64,000 bases of DNA from Salicibibacter cibarius (GTDB lineage: Bacteria > Bacillota > Bacilli > Bacillales > Marinococcaceae), in contig NZ_CP054705.1 in assembly GCF_016495725.1 (NCBI RefSeq), forward strand, positions 992,001-1,056,000, given 5' to 3'. How positions within the stretch are numbered: position 1 is the stretch's first letter; the number at the start of each line of letters is the position of its first letter. Shown one piece after another: positions 26,497 to 34,679 of the stretch. The notes beneath the pieces were generated by a model that searched no databases, was not told the origin of the DNA, and was given only the letters and a program-made list of their open reading frames with translations. Made by a program: the position numbers and the translations under genes.

Positions 26497-27100
26497 AAAA
26501 ATTGTTCCGAAACCATTCGCTTGCAGCCTCGATTTCAGATTTCGTGAGTTGATGGCCGGCATTTTCCCAAAATAAGGCGACGTTTGATCCGGCCGCTTCC
26601 AGGGTGGTGGCCAGCTCTTCCGTCTCTTCCGGGCGGCATATCGGATCTTGTTTTCCGGCTCCGATGAATACAGGCGTTTCTTTGAGTGAGGGGAGCGTGA
26701 CATTCCGCAACGGCACCATCGGGTGATGTAGGATCGCGCCTTTCAGTATATCTTCATAGTGATAAAGCAAGCTGGCAGCGATATTTGCGCCGTTGGAGTA
26801 ACCGACGGCAACGATTTGCCGCCGGTCAAAACCGTAATTTGCGGCTGCTTCGTCGAGAAACTCCGCAAGCTCCTTCGTTCGTTTTACGAGATCTTCTTCG
26901 TCAAAAACACCTTCGGCCAACCGTCTAAAGAACCTCGGCATGCCCCCTTCGGACACATTACCGCGAACGCTTAAAACGGATGATGAAGGCGAAATCATTT
27001 GCGCCAAAGGCAGTAAATCGTTTTCATCCCCGCCAGTTCCGTGCAACAGTAAAAGAACCGGCGCTTTTGTGTTTGTGCCTTCTTTGAAAATATGATGCAT
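26495..27100 (-). CDS. Alpha/beta-hydrolase carboxylesterase, MhqD-like
   Basis: A 201-residue phospholipase/carboxylesterase-family hydrolase. The oxyanion region is LLLHGTGGDENDLLPLA, the nucleophile is in VGYSNGAN (~G-x-S-x-G), Asp in GAGKQDPICRPEE and His in NAGHQLT complete the triad. It follows the VOC dioxygenase gene by 13 bp. In B. subtilis mhqD is paired in the same way with mhqO in the quinone-stress regulon. Confidence 0.85.
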   Translation of the reverse strand: MHHIFKEGTNTKAPVLLLLHGTGGDENDLLPLAQMISPSSSVLSVRGNVSEGGMPRFFRRLAEGVFDEEDLVKRTKELAEFLDEAAANYGFDRRQIVAVGYSNGANIAASLLYHYEDILKGAILHHPMVPLRNVTLPSLKETPVFIGAGKQDPICRPEETEELATTLEAAGSNVALFWENAGHQLTKSEIEAASEWFRNNF

Positions 27101-27113
27101 GGGTCATTCCTCC

Positions 27114-28085
27114 TTAAGAACGCTTCGTATCCAGCGGTTTTAGTTTTGCTTCAATTTGCTCGCGTTGCGATTCTAGATAGGGCGGCAACGCCAACGATTC
27201 GCCTAAATGAGCAAGATCTTCATCGGTGTCAAAGCCGGGACCATCGGTGGCGAGTTCAAATAAAATCCCGTTTGGTTCGCGAAAATAAAGGGAGCGGAAA
27301 TAGTAACGCTCGACAAATCCGGAGTTCGGCAATCCGGTGTCGTTAATATGGCTGATCCATTTCTTTAGCTCTTCTTCGTTGTCAACGCGAAAAGCGACGT
27401 GATGAACGCCGCCTCGTCCTTGGCGTTCAAAGGGAAGCTCCGGCGCTTTTACGATATGCACTTCCGCACCGGTTCCACCTTCGCCGGTTTCAAACACGAG
27501 GACATCGCCGTCATCGGCTGTATAGTCGGCATTCTCTTTTCTGCGGAACCCCATCACTTTTGTCAAGATTTGGGCTGTAGGATCGGGGTCACGAACGGTC
27601 AGGTAAATGGGGCCAAGACCGAGAATGCCGTATTTTTGCGGCACTGGTGCCTGCTCCCATGGAACCCCACCCGCGACGCCTGTATTATTTTCATCAGAGA
27701 CGAGAAGGAGGCGTTGATCTTCAAAATCTTCAAAGGCAAGGGTGTTTCGTCCTGCGCGCACGCGAATATCTTCATGTTTCACGTCATGCGCTTCAAACCG
27801 TTTCTTCCAATAGTCAAGGGCTTCATCATTTTTCACTCTTAACGAGGTCCCGGATATGCTGCTCGCTCCGCGATGGTTGGGTGCAGCCATCGGGATTTCG
27901 AAAAACGTAAGCTCAGTGCCGGGATTCCCGCGCTCATCGCCGTAAAATAGATGATAAACGCCAACGTCATCCTGATTAACTGTTTTTTTGACGAGCCGCA
28001 TGCCCATGATTTCGGTATAAAATTTAACATTTTCGCGTGCATTGGCCGTAAGTGCCGAGAGATGGTGAATGCCTTTTAATTCCAT
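27114..28085 (-). CDS. Ring-cleaving dioxygenase (VOC family), MhqO-like
   Basis: A 323-residue glyoxalase/bleomycin-resistance-fold protein with two VOC units. Metal ligands are visible: His in HHLSAL (residue ~7), His in GGVHHVAFRV (~222) and Glu in GILFELATD (~274). It is expected to open hydroquinone or catechol rings, removing electrophilic quinones. It lies two bases after the MarR regulator and is co-transcribed with it and the esterase. Confidence 0.88.
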   Translation of the reverse strand: MELKGIHHLSALTANARENVKFYTEIMGMRLVKKTVNQDDVGVYHLFYGDERGNPGTELTFFEIPMAAPNHRGASSISGTSLRVKNDEALDYWKKRFEAHDVKHEDIRVRAGRNTLAFEDFEDQRLLLVSDENNTGVAGGVPWEQAPVPQKYGILGLGPIYLTVRDPDPTAQILTKVMGFRRKENADYTADDGDVLVFETGEGGTGAEVHIVKAPELPFERQGRGGVHHVAFRVDNEEELKKWISHINDTGLPNSGFVERYYFRSLYFREPNGILFELATDGPGFDTDEDLAHLGESLALPPYLESQREQIEAKLKPLDTKRS

Positions 28086-28087
28086 GT

Positions 28088-28522
28088 TTATAAACCCTCC
28101 TGTTTTTGGAGTTTCGTTAAAAGATGGAGTAATTGTATTTGTTCGTCTTTGTCCAACGTTTGGAATTGAGATGCTTGAAAATTTTCTTGTTTGGGAACGA
28201 CCTCTTGGTAGAGTTCCTTTCCTTGCTCAGTTAATGTAATATATTTCGTTTTCCATTCTTGTCTGCGTGTAATTAATGCTCTATTTTCCATTCTCTTAAT
28301 CAATTGCGTGATGTTGCCCTTTGAGACGAGCAGTTTTTGCGCCAGTTCTTGCTGTGTGATCGGTTGATGCGTTCCGATTTGGACGAGGAGATCAAATTGG
28401 GCGATCGACAGATCATATGGCGCCAAGTGCTGGTTGGATGCTTTGACACTTTGCTGAAAAAAATGGGCAAGCCTGAACCACAAGAGCAGTCCTCGTTGCT
28501 TATCGTGCTTTGATAAACCCAT
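28088..28522 (-). CDS. MarR-family regulator of the dioxygenase-esterase operon
   Basis: A 144-residue winged-helix regulator (LVQIGTHQPITQQELAQKLLVSKGNITQLIKRMENRALITRR). It is the first gene of the operon and is preceded by a promoter whose -10 overlaps the palindrome CAGTTTA-N4-TAAACTG, so autorepression is likely. No conserved redox cysteine is seen, so the signal is unclear. GGAGG ribosome-binding site. Confidence 0.85.
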   Translation of the reverse strand: MGLSKHDKQRGLLLWFRLAHFFQQSVKASNQHLAPYDLSIAQFDLLVQIGTHQPITQQELAQKLLVSKGNITQLIKRMENRALITRRQEWKTKYITLTEQGKELYQEVVPKQENFQASQFQTLDKDEQIQLLHLLTKLQKQEGL

Positions 28523-28541
28523 GGCGTCCCTCCTTCGCTTT

Positions 28542-28572
28542 CAGTTTATAACTAAACTGATGAATGTGTCAA
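28542..28572 (-). promoter_or_regulatory. Promoter and operator of the MarR-dioxygenase-esterase operon
   Basis: On the minus strand, TTGACA (28572-28567) and TATAAA (28550-28545) with 16-bp spacing. The inverted repeat CAGTTTA (28542-28548)/TAAACTG (28553-28559) covers the -10 box, which fits MarR autoregulation. Confidence 0.7.
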
Positions 28573-28649
28573 CATTTTTGTTTTTTACGAATGAAAACCA
28601 ACCATAACGGGTAAAGCAAACGAGAGACGACTGGAAGGGAGAATGTGCG

Positions 28650-29558
28650 ATGAAATATCGACAATTAGGAAAGACAGACATACAACTATCAGAAATAGGG
28701 TTAGGGACGATGAGTTTGCCCCTCGATCAGAAAAAAACGACGGCCATTGTGGACGCTGCACTTGAAAAAGGGGTGAATTATTTCGATACCGCCGATTTAT
28801 ATAAATATGGTGAAATTGAAGAAATGCTCGGTAAGGTCATCAAAGGTCGACGCGATGATTTTATTTTGGCTTCCAAAGGTGGAAATCATTGGGAAGAAGG
28901 AAAGGATGATTGGTTTTGGGATCCTTCCAAAGCGTATATTAAAGAAGCCTGTAAGGCCAGTTTGAAACGGCTCGGCACTGATTATCTTGATGTATATCAA
29001 TTGCACGGCGGGACCATCGAGGATCCGATCGATGAAACGGTCGAGGCTTTTCAGGAACTTCAGCAAGACGGTTACATCCGGGAGTGGGGCATTTCTTCGA
29101 TTCGTCCGAATGTGATCAAGAGATACGCGGGCACGGGGATCTCCAGCGTAATGATGCAGTACAGCCTCCTTGACAGGCGCCCGGAAGAAGAACTCCTTGA
29201 TTTTTTATATGAAAAGGATGTTAGCGTCATTGTTCGCGGACCGGTTGCAAAAGGAATGTTGAGCATGAAAGCAGCTGAAAAAACGCCGGCAAACGGTTTT
29301 CTCGGACACACTCGTGCGAAAATTATGCGTGCTGCCGAAAAGGTGCAGCAAATGCGAGGGATGGAAGCGGCCGCACAAACGGCAATTCAATATGTGTTGA
29401 AGCATCCGGCTGTTACATCAGTGACTGCAGGCGCAAGCACGCCGCAACAAGTGCTTGAAAACATCGGCGCTTCCGAGTTGGAGCCGTTAACGGAAAAAGA
29501 ATATGAACGGTTGCAAAACAGCATTCCTGCAGAGGTTTATGAACAGCACCGTGTATAA
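28650..29558 (+). CDS. Aldo/keto reductase
   Basis: A 302-residue NADPH-dependent (beta/alpha)8 oxidoreductase. Catalytic Asp and Tyr are in YFDTADLYKYGEIEE (~45-59), Lys in ILASKGG (~71-77) and His in YQLHGG. The C-terminal PAVTSVTAGASTPQQVLENI forms the NADPH site. It is divergent from the MarR-dioxygenase operon and may share its operator region. Reduction of reactive aldehydes or quinones is likely by context. Confidence 0.85.
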   Translation: MKYRQLGKTDIQLSEIGLGTMSLPLDQKKTTAIVDAALEKGVNYFDTADLYKYGEIEEMLGKVIKGRRDDFILASKGGNHWEEGKDDWFWDPSKAYIKEACKASLKRLGTDYLDVYQLHGGTIEDPIDETVEAFQELQQDGYIREWGISSIRPNVIKRYAGTGISSVMMQYSLLDRRPEEELLDFLYEKDVSVIVRGPVAKGMLSMKAAEKTPANGFLGHTRAKIMRAAEKVQQMRGMEAAAQTAIQYVLKHPAVTSVTAGASTPQQVLENIGASELEPLTEKEYERLQNSIPAEVYEQHRV

Positions 29559-29582
29559 AGTGATAAAAAAGTTGACTTACAT

Positions 29583-29629
29583 TTGACACCTTTCTTGTAC
29601 CTTGATATAATTCATCTTGAAATCAAGAT
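29583..29629 (+). promoter_or_regulatory. Promoter with MhqR-type operator
   Basis: Consensus promoter TTGACA (29583-29588), 17 bp, TATAAT (29606-29611). The palindrome ATCTTGA-AA-TCAAGAT (29614-29629) covers the start region and resembles the MhqR box (TATCTcgA...TcGAGATA) of B. subtilis. It drives the MarR gene and probably wrbA. Confidence 0.8.
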
Positions 29630-29654
29630 AAATAATCCGAAAGCAGTGAGCCCT

Positions 29655-30086
29655 ATGGAAGAACAAGATCTATCGTTGAAGTTGCTCGTTGTGTTAATGA
29701 AGGCTGAGCATGCCATTGCAAGTGCAACTCAAGCGGATATGAAGCGTTACGGGTTAACGCCGTCGGAGTTCGCGGTGTTGGAATTGTTGTATCATAAAGG
29801 CGATCAACCGATTCAACAACTCGGAAAGCGGATTTTGCTAACGAGCGGAAGCCTTACCTATGTCGTTGACAAACTGGAGAAAAAAGGCATGTTGGAAAGG
29901 ATCCGTTGCACCGAGGACCGCCGTGTCGTTTATGCATCCATTAATGAAGCAGGAAAGACATTTATGGCGCGTGTATTTCCACAGCATCGAGCGTCTGTTC
30001 ATAACATATTCGCGCAGTTGAGCGACGAAGAAAAAGAAACGATGATCGCGCTGCTAAAACGAGTAGGATTGTCTCTTGATGAGTAA
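29655..30086 (+). CDS. MarR-family regulator, MhqR-like
   Basis: A 143-residue winged-helix protein whose core (YGLTPSEFAVLELLYHKGDQPIQQLGKRILLTSGSLTYVVDKLEKKGMLERIRCTEDRRVVYASI) strongly resembles MhqR, the repressor of the methylhydroquinone response. ATG 29655 is chosen because the upstream region holds the promoter and operator; longer starts would begin inside the promoter. A Cys lies in the wing (RCTEDRR). wrbA follows 50 bp downstream. Confidence 0.82.
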   Translation: MEEQDLSLKLLVVLMKAEHAIASATQADMKRYGLTPSEFAVLELLYHKGDQPIQQLGKRILLTSGSLTYVVDKLEKKGMLERIRCTEDRRVVYASINEAGKTFMARVFPQHRASVHNIFAQLSDEEKETMIALLKRVGLSLDE

Positions 30087-30136
30087 ATTAGATTTTGAGC
30101 GGGCACCGTCCGTCGAAAACATAAGGAGGAGATTTC

Positions 30137-30748
30137 ATGAGTAATGTCAAGGTTGCAGTCATCTACTACAGTTCCACAGGAACGAACTATCAAATGGCAC
30201 GTTGGGCAGAGGAAGCATTAAAAGAAGCGGGTCATGAAGTGAAAGTCGCTCGAGCGCAAGAACTCGCGCCGGCCGAGGCAATCGCACAAAATCCGGCATG
30301 GGAGCAGCACCTCGAAGAAACGAAAGATGTCCCCGTAGCCTCACCGGACGATCTTGACTGGGCAGATGCCTTTATTTTCAGCACACCGACACGCTTCGGA
30401 AACGTTCCGGGACAAGTGAAGCAATTGCTTGACCAAGGCGGCGGTCTTTGGGCGCAAGGAAAACTTGTCAATAAAGTCGTGAGCAGCATGTCCTCTGCTC
30501 AGAACCCACATGGCGGGCAGGAAGAAACCATTCATGCCCTCTACACAACCATGATGCACTGGGGCGCGATTATCGTGCCACCAGGATATAGCAACGAAGT
30601 GATTTTCAGCTCCGGCGGGAATCCTTACGGAACTTCCACGACGGTTGACGGCGAAGGGAATATGCAAGAAGACATCGAAGAAGCGGTTAAACACCAAGCG
30701 CGACGAACAGCAGAAGTTGCTACTTGGGTGAAAAACGGCCAGCAGTAA
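30137..30748 (+). CDS. wrbA: NAD(P)H:quinone oxidoreductase, WrbA-like
   Basis: A 203-residue flavodoxin-fold FMN protein: phosphate loop YYSSTGTNYQMARWAEEAL (~10-28), STPTRFGNVPGQVKQLLDQ and MSSAQNPHGGQEETIHALYTTMMHWGAIIVPPGY. It reduces quinones by two electrons, avoiding semiquinone radicals, which fits the dioxygenase and MhqR neighbours. AGGAGG ribosome-binding site. Confidence 0.9.
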   Translation: MSNVKVAVIYYSSTGTNYQMARWAEEALKEAGHEVKVARAQELAPAEAIAQNPAWEQHLEETKDVPVASPDDLDWADAFIFSTPTRFGNVPGQVKQLLDQGGGLWAQGKLVNKVVSSMSSAQNPHGGQEETIHALYTTMMHWGAIIVPPGYSNEVIFSSGGNPYGTSTTVDGEGNMQEDIEEAVKHQARRTAEVATWVKNGQQ

Positions 30749-30752
30749 GATG

Positions 30753-30788
30753 AAAAAACCAAGCCCGATATTGGGGCTTGGTTTTTTT
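30753..30788. terminator. Bidirectional terminator between wrbA and the aldo/keto reductase
   Basis: CCAAGCCC (30759-30766) and GGGCTTGG (30774-30781), flanked by six A and seven T. It overlaps the stop codon of the convergent gene. Confidence 0.9.
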
Positions 30789-31719
30789 AGGAAAAAATCT
30801 TATCAATTTGCTCAATCTCGTCTTCTGTTAGGTGGACATCGGCTACTTTTAAGTTGTTCGCCACTTGTTCAGGCCGTTTCGCACCCGGAATGATCGCGTC
30901 GAGCGATGGGCGCGAGAAGTACCAAGCGAGAACGATATGCGCGATTTCGGCCTCTTTTGCGGTGGCGATAGCTCGAAGTTGGTTTACTTTTTCCAAGTTA
31001 CGTTTGAAATTCTCGCCTTGAAAAGAAGGTCTGCGTGCACGCACATCCGCAAATGTATCGTCTTCGTTATATTTTCCTACCAATAAACCGGACTCAAGTG
31101 GGAAATAGGGGATGAACGTGATGTTTTTCTGTGCAGTATAAGGAAGCAGCGTCTGTTCTGCTTCGCGGATCAACAAGTTGTATTCCCCTTGTAATACGTC
31201 TACATAGCCATCTTTATTTGCTTCTTTCAATTGATCAGGCGAAAAGTTGGACACACCGATGGATCGGATTTTTCCCTGATCTTTCAATTCTTTCAATGCA
31301 CCGACGGCTTCAGCTTTCGGTGTATCTTCATCCGGATAATGGATGTAAAATAAATCGATATAGTCGGTTTTAAGTCGTCGGAGGCTGGCGTCCACCGCTT
31401 CTTTTAAGAAAGATGGGGAATTATCTTTTATTGTTTCTTCTCCGACAAATTTATTGCTGCCTTTGGTGGCAATCACGATGTTTTCCCGCTTGTATTCCTT
31501 CGCCACTTCACCGATCAGCTCTTCCGAGCGCTCGGGTCCATATATATAGGCGGTGTCGAGATGATCGATGCCATTGTCGAGTGCGGTACGGACGACATTT
31601 CTTCCTTGTTCCTCATCCAACATATTCGGGTAAATGTTGTGACCGCCGACTGCGTTCGCCCCGAGTCCTATTGGATTCACGGATACATCTGATTTTCCTA
31701 AATGAATGCGATTTGCCAT
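30787..31719 (-). CDS. Aldo/keto reductase
   Basis: A 310-residue AKR-fold oxidoreductase. Asp/Tyr are in [19 protein letters not shown], Lys in [11 protein letters not shown], His in FYIHYPDE. I use ATG 31719, which follows AAGGAG on the minus strand, rather than an upstream ATG 45 bp earlier. It is convergent with wrbA. Substrate unknown. Confidence 0.85.
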   Translation of the reverse strand: MANRIHLGKSDVSVNPIGLGANAVGGHNIYPNMLDEEQGRNVVRTALDNGIDHLDTAYIYGPERSEELIGEVAKEYKRENIVIATKGSNKFVGEETIKDNSPSFLKEAVDASLRRLKTDYIDLFYIHYPDEDTPKAEAVGALKELKDQGKIRSIGVSNFSPDQLKEANKDGYVDVLQGEYNLLIREAEQTLLPYTAQKNITFIPYFPLESGLLVGKYNEDDTFADVRARRPSFQGENFKRNLEKVNQLRAIATAKEAEIAHIVLAWYFSRPSLDAIIPGAKRPEQVANNLKVADVHLTEDEIEQIDKIFS

Positions 31720-31859
31720 ATGGTGTTCACTCCTTATGCTAGTCAAACTTTCAACAACCATCACTTTACCCTGAAGTATTATCGGCTAAACATTGAATAA
31801 GTTTCATGATTTACGGGGATCTTAATGTTTGGAAAAGATTTGGCGGAGGGGGTCTATAC

Positions 31860-32594
31860 ATGGCTACAAGTGAAAGCACCGCGATGGATAAGCAACCGGC
31901 AATGGAACATATTATTATATTACGAGGCGCGGTTATTCGGAGTTTGCTCGTTTTCGCGTTTATGTTTATCGCTATCTTTATTTTGCTTCGTTTTTATGTG
32001 GATTTTTTAACCGGAGATCATCATTTGGTGATGCTCGGCCCTCTCGATACGTTGCGGCTTTATTTTACCTTATCGGGCGTCCTTGGGCTCGGTTTGTCAG
32101 CGCCGTATTTGGCGTTTGAAGCTTGGCGTTTTGTAAAACCGGCGTTAAGTGAAAAAGAAGCCGCTGCATTGTTCAATTATATACCGGCGATATTCTTTTG
32201 TTTTGTGACAGGGTTGGCGTTTGGCTTTTTTGTCATTCATCCGCTCGCGTTTTCATTTCTTATGAACCTCGGGGAAGTGCACTTTGAGATGATGATCACC
32301 GCCCAGGAGTATTTTTCCTTCATGGTGATGTCCACTCTGCCGGTAGGGTTTTTGTTTGAATTGCCGGTCGTGCTCATGTGTTTAACGTCATTTGGCCTTT
32401 TGAATCCCTATTCGTTGAGAAACGTTCGCAAATATGCATATTTTGCTTTGTTTTGTATTTCGGTATTGATTACACCGCCGGATTTTTTAACGGATGTTCT
32501 TATCGTTCTGCCGTTTATTATTTTGTATGAAATAGGTATTCTACTGTCGATTCGGGTGTACAAGCGTAAACAGGAAGAAGAGGCAACCGTATAA
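31860..32594 (+). CDS. tatC: Sec-independent protein translocase subunit TatC (no TatA beside it)
   Basis: A 244-residue membrane protein with six helices: [21 protein letters not shown] at the start, the periplasmic loop with [42 protein letters not shown], and [17 protein letters not shown]. TatC recognises the twin-arginine signal of folded exported proteins. ATG 31860 follows GGAGGGGG. A TatA/TatE-like gene is normally adjacent but is missing here, so the partner must be elsewhere. Confidence 0.9.
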   Translation: MATSESTAMDKQPAMEHIIILRGAVIRSLLVFAFMFIAIFILLRFYVDFLTGDHHLVMLGPLDTLRLYFTLSGVLGLGLSAPYLAFEAWRFVKPALSEKEAAALFNYIPAIFFCFVTGLAFGFFVIHPLAFSFLMNLGEVHFEMMITAQEYFSFMVMSTLPVGFLFELPVVLMCLTSFGLLNPYSLRNVRKYAYFALFCISVLITPPDFLTDVLIVLPFIILYEIGILLSIRVYKRKQEEEATV

Positions 32595-32632
32595 AATACG
32601 TAGGAAATTAAGGAGGAAAGGAGGGGAGAACG

Positions 32633-32797
32633 TTGGCGAGAGGACAATCAAGGAATAACAAAGGCAAAGACAAATCGAAGCTATCACAAACCCCCGAACA
32701 TCTGAAAGAAAAGGATGAAAGGCACGTAGAATATGCTTCCGAACTAGCAGATCACGATGAGGCAGATCAAAGAGAAAAAGAGAGACGGAATCATTAA
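32633..32797 (+). CDS. YfhD-like small hydrophilic protein
   Basis: A 54-residue, highly charged peptide (MARGQSRNNKGKDKSKLSQT...YASELADHDEADQREKERR) resembling YfhD-family proteins of Bacillus: basic N-terminus, SELAD motif, acidic/basic end. Start is TTG 32633, 8 bases after GGAGGGGAG. Its function is unknown in the family. Confidence 0.6.
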   Translation: MARGQSRNNKGKDKSKLSQTPEHLKEKDERHVEYASELADHDEADQREKERRNH

Positions 32798-32879
32798 CGA
32801 AAAATCCTAATCGCCTTATCCGATGGACAGGAATTTTTTACTTGCTGTGGCGCCCGAAATCGGTAATCCTCCAACAAAT

Positions 32880-33051
32880 CGGTCACCATGGATGGCCCAT
32901 GGAGCCCGAGTGCGGGTGAATGCGTTGTTTTCATTCGTCATGAGCGGTTCATGAAACCCGAATTGAAGAAGGTGGAATGGAATGGGTAGCCATGAACGAC
33001 TTATGGTGACCGAAACGGAGGCTAACACCGGCTTTCGGTCGCCATGAATGG
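32880..33051. repeat. REP-like dispersed inverted repeats
   Basis: CGGTCACCAT at 32880-32889 is found inverted as ATGGTGACCG at 33003-33012, and a third related copy CGGTCGCCATGAATGG lies at 33036-33051; GGTAGCCATGAACG at 32985 is another variant. The stretch 32798-33070 has no gene. The pattern suggests a small palindromic repeat family or a decayed MITE. Confidence 0.5.
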
Positions 33052-33070
33052 TTAGCCGAGCACATTTACC

Positions 33071-33110
33071 AAAAAACCGATCCCTGCACGATGGCAAGGA
33101 TCGGTTTTTT
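33071..33110. terminator. Bidirectional terminator before the M20 peptidase stop
   Basis: AAAAAACCGATCC (33071-33083) pairs with GGATCGGTTTTTT (33098-33110), a 13-bp stem including the A/T runs. Confidence 0.88.
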
Positions 33111-34483
33111 TACTGCAGTTTTTCAGCCAACGAACTGTAATAGTCGCAAATCGCTTCCAATCCTTTGTCGAAATTCTCAAGATGGAAATGTTCATTCGGC
33201 GCATGGAAATTTTCTGTCGGCAGTCCGAATCCCATCAAAACAATCGGAATATCCAAAATATCGCTGAACGTTTCCGCGATCGGCAACGAGCCTCCCATCC
33301 GTGTATAAGCGGTCTCTGCTCCATACGCTTTGGAAAGCGCGGCGCCTGCTGCTTGTATCGCGGGGTGGTCAAAAGGTGTCACGAAAGGTTTACCTTTGTC
33401 AAAATGGGTTGTTTCAACTGTGACAGCATCTGATGAATGCTTTTCGATATGTTGTTCCAACAATTGTAAAATATGATCAGGGTCTTGGCCCGGAACGAGC
33501 CGACAACTGATTTTTGCGCTCGCTTTCGAAGGCAGGACGGTCTTGATGCCTTCGCCTTGAAATCCGCCGTGCATGCCATTAATCTCAAGCGTTGGGCGTA
33601 CCCATGTCCGTTCTAAAAACGTGTATCCTTCCTCGCCATAGAGCGCCGGCACTCCCAGGTCAGCGCGAACGGCTTCGTCATCATGGCCGAGTGCGTCATA
33701 CGCTTCTTTTTCCTCCGTAGTCAAAGGGACGACGTCATCATAAAAGCCTTCAACGCTGACGCGTCCCTTATCATCATGCATGGATGCGAGTACATCGGCG
33801 AGTGCATGCAATGGGTTTGGGACACCACCGCCGTATAGCCCGGAATGAAGGTCTCCTTTCGCACCGGTCACATCGATTTGTAACCCGGCAAGGCCACGCA
33901 GGCCGTAACAAACTGTCGGTTGTCCTTTTTCAAGCATCGGGTTATCAGAAATGACGAGGACATCGGCGTCTAGCAATTGCTGCTTTTTGTCCACGAAATC
34001 ATCAAGATGCGGACTGCCGATTTCCTCTTCGCCTTCAATGCAAAATTTCACATTCACCGGCAATTCTCCGTGTGTTTCCATTAACGTTTCCACTGCTTTG
34101 AGATGCATAAACACTTGCCCTTTGTCATCCGTAGCGCCGCGGGCATAGATTTTCCCGTCGCGGATGTCCGCTTCAAATGGTGGCGTTTCCCATAATTCAA
34201 GCGGATCAACGGGCTGCACATCATAATGGCCGTAAATAAGTACAGTCGGTTTGCCTTTTGCATGCAACCAATCTCCATAGACGACTGGATGTCCTTCCGT
34301 CGGCATGATAGCTACGTTTTCCATGCCGATGTTTTTTAACGCGTTTGCCATCCATTTGGCTGTTTCTTCGATATCTTTTTTATGTTCCGGTGAGGCACTA
34401 ACACTCGGAATGGCAAGCAACTCTTTTAGCTCCCGCAGATGGCGATCTCTCTCTGTTTGTAAAATAGTTCTTACATCTTGCAT
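33110..34483 (-). CDS. M20-family metallo-dipeptidase
   Basis: A 457-residue zinc exopeptidase of the CNDP/DapE/ArgE type. Metal ligands and catalytic residues are visible: His and Asp in YGHYDVQP (~84-91), Asp in YARGATDDKGQ (~113-123), Glu pair in IEGEEEIGS (~148-156), Asp in ISDNPM and His in ENFHAPNEHF near the end. The lid domain lies at ~185-345. It releases amino acids from dipeptides in the cytoplasm. AGGAGG ribosome-binding site on the minus strand. Confidence 0.9.
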   Translation of the reverse strand: MQDVRTILQTERDRHLRELKELLAIPSVSASPEHKKDIEETAKWMANALKNIGMENVAIMPTEGHPVVYGDWLHAKGKPTVLIYGHYDVQPVDPLELWETPPFEADIRDGKIYARGATDDKGQVFMHLKAVETLMETHGELPVNVKFCIEGEEEIGSPHLDDFVDKKQQLLDADVLVISDNPMLEKGQPTVCYGLRGLAGLQIDVTGAKGDLHSGLYGGGVPNPLHALADVLASMHDDKGRVSVEGFYDDVVPLTTEEKEAYDALGHDDEAVRADLGVPALYGEEGYTFLERTWVRPTLEINGMHGGFQGEGIKTVLPSKASAKISCRLVPGQDPDHILQLLEQHIEKHSSDAVTVETTHFDKGKPFVTPFDHPAIQAAGAALSKAYGAETAYTRMGGSLPIAETFSDILDIPIVLMGFGLPTENFHAPNEHFHLENFDKGLEAICDYYSSLAEKLQ

Positions 34484-34607
34484 GATTGAATCCTCCTCAT
34501 CGTACTCACGTCCACCTCTATTGTAACGGAAGTGGAAATGGATCGGAAGTCATCAGTAAAAGAGGAATTTAATGGGTGCTCACAGGAATCTGTTGTAAAT
34601 TAAACGA

Positions 34608-34655
34608 TTGCCTATTCATCTTCATTTAGTCTATAATTTTTTGTGAGCGCTTACA
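34608..34655 (+). promoter_or_regulatory. Promoter with a perfect cre box
   Basis: -35-like TTGCCT (34608-34613), 18 bp, -10 TATAAT (34632-34637), followed by TGTGAGCGCTTACA at 34642-34655. The last matches the CcpA cre consensus TGWNANCGNTNWCA at every position. A site just after the promoter should repress the gene when preferred sugars are present. Confidence 0.8.
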
Positions 34656-34679
34656 TAATTTTAGAGAGGAGACCCACAA

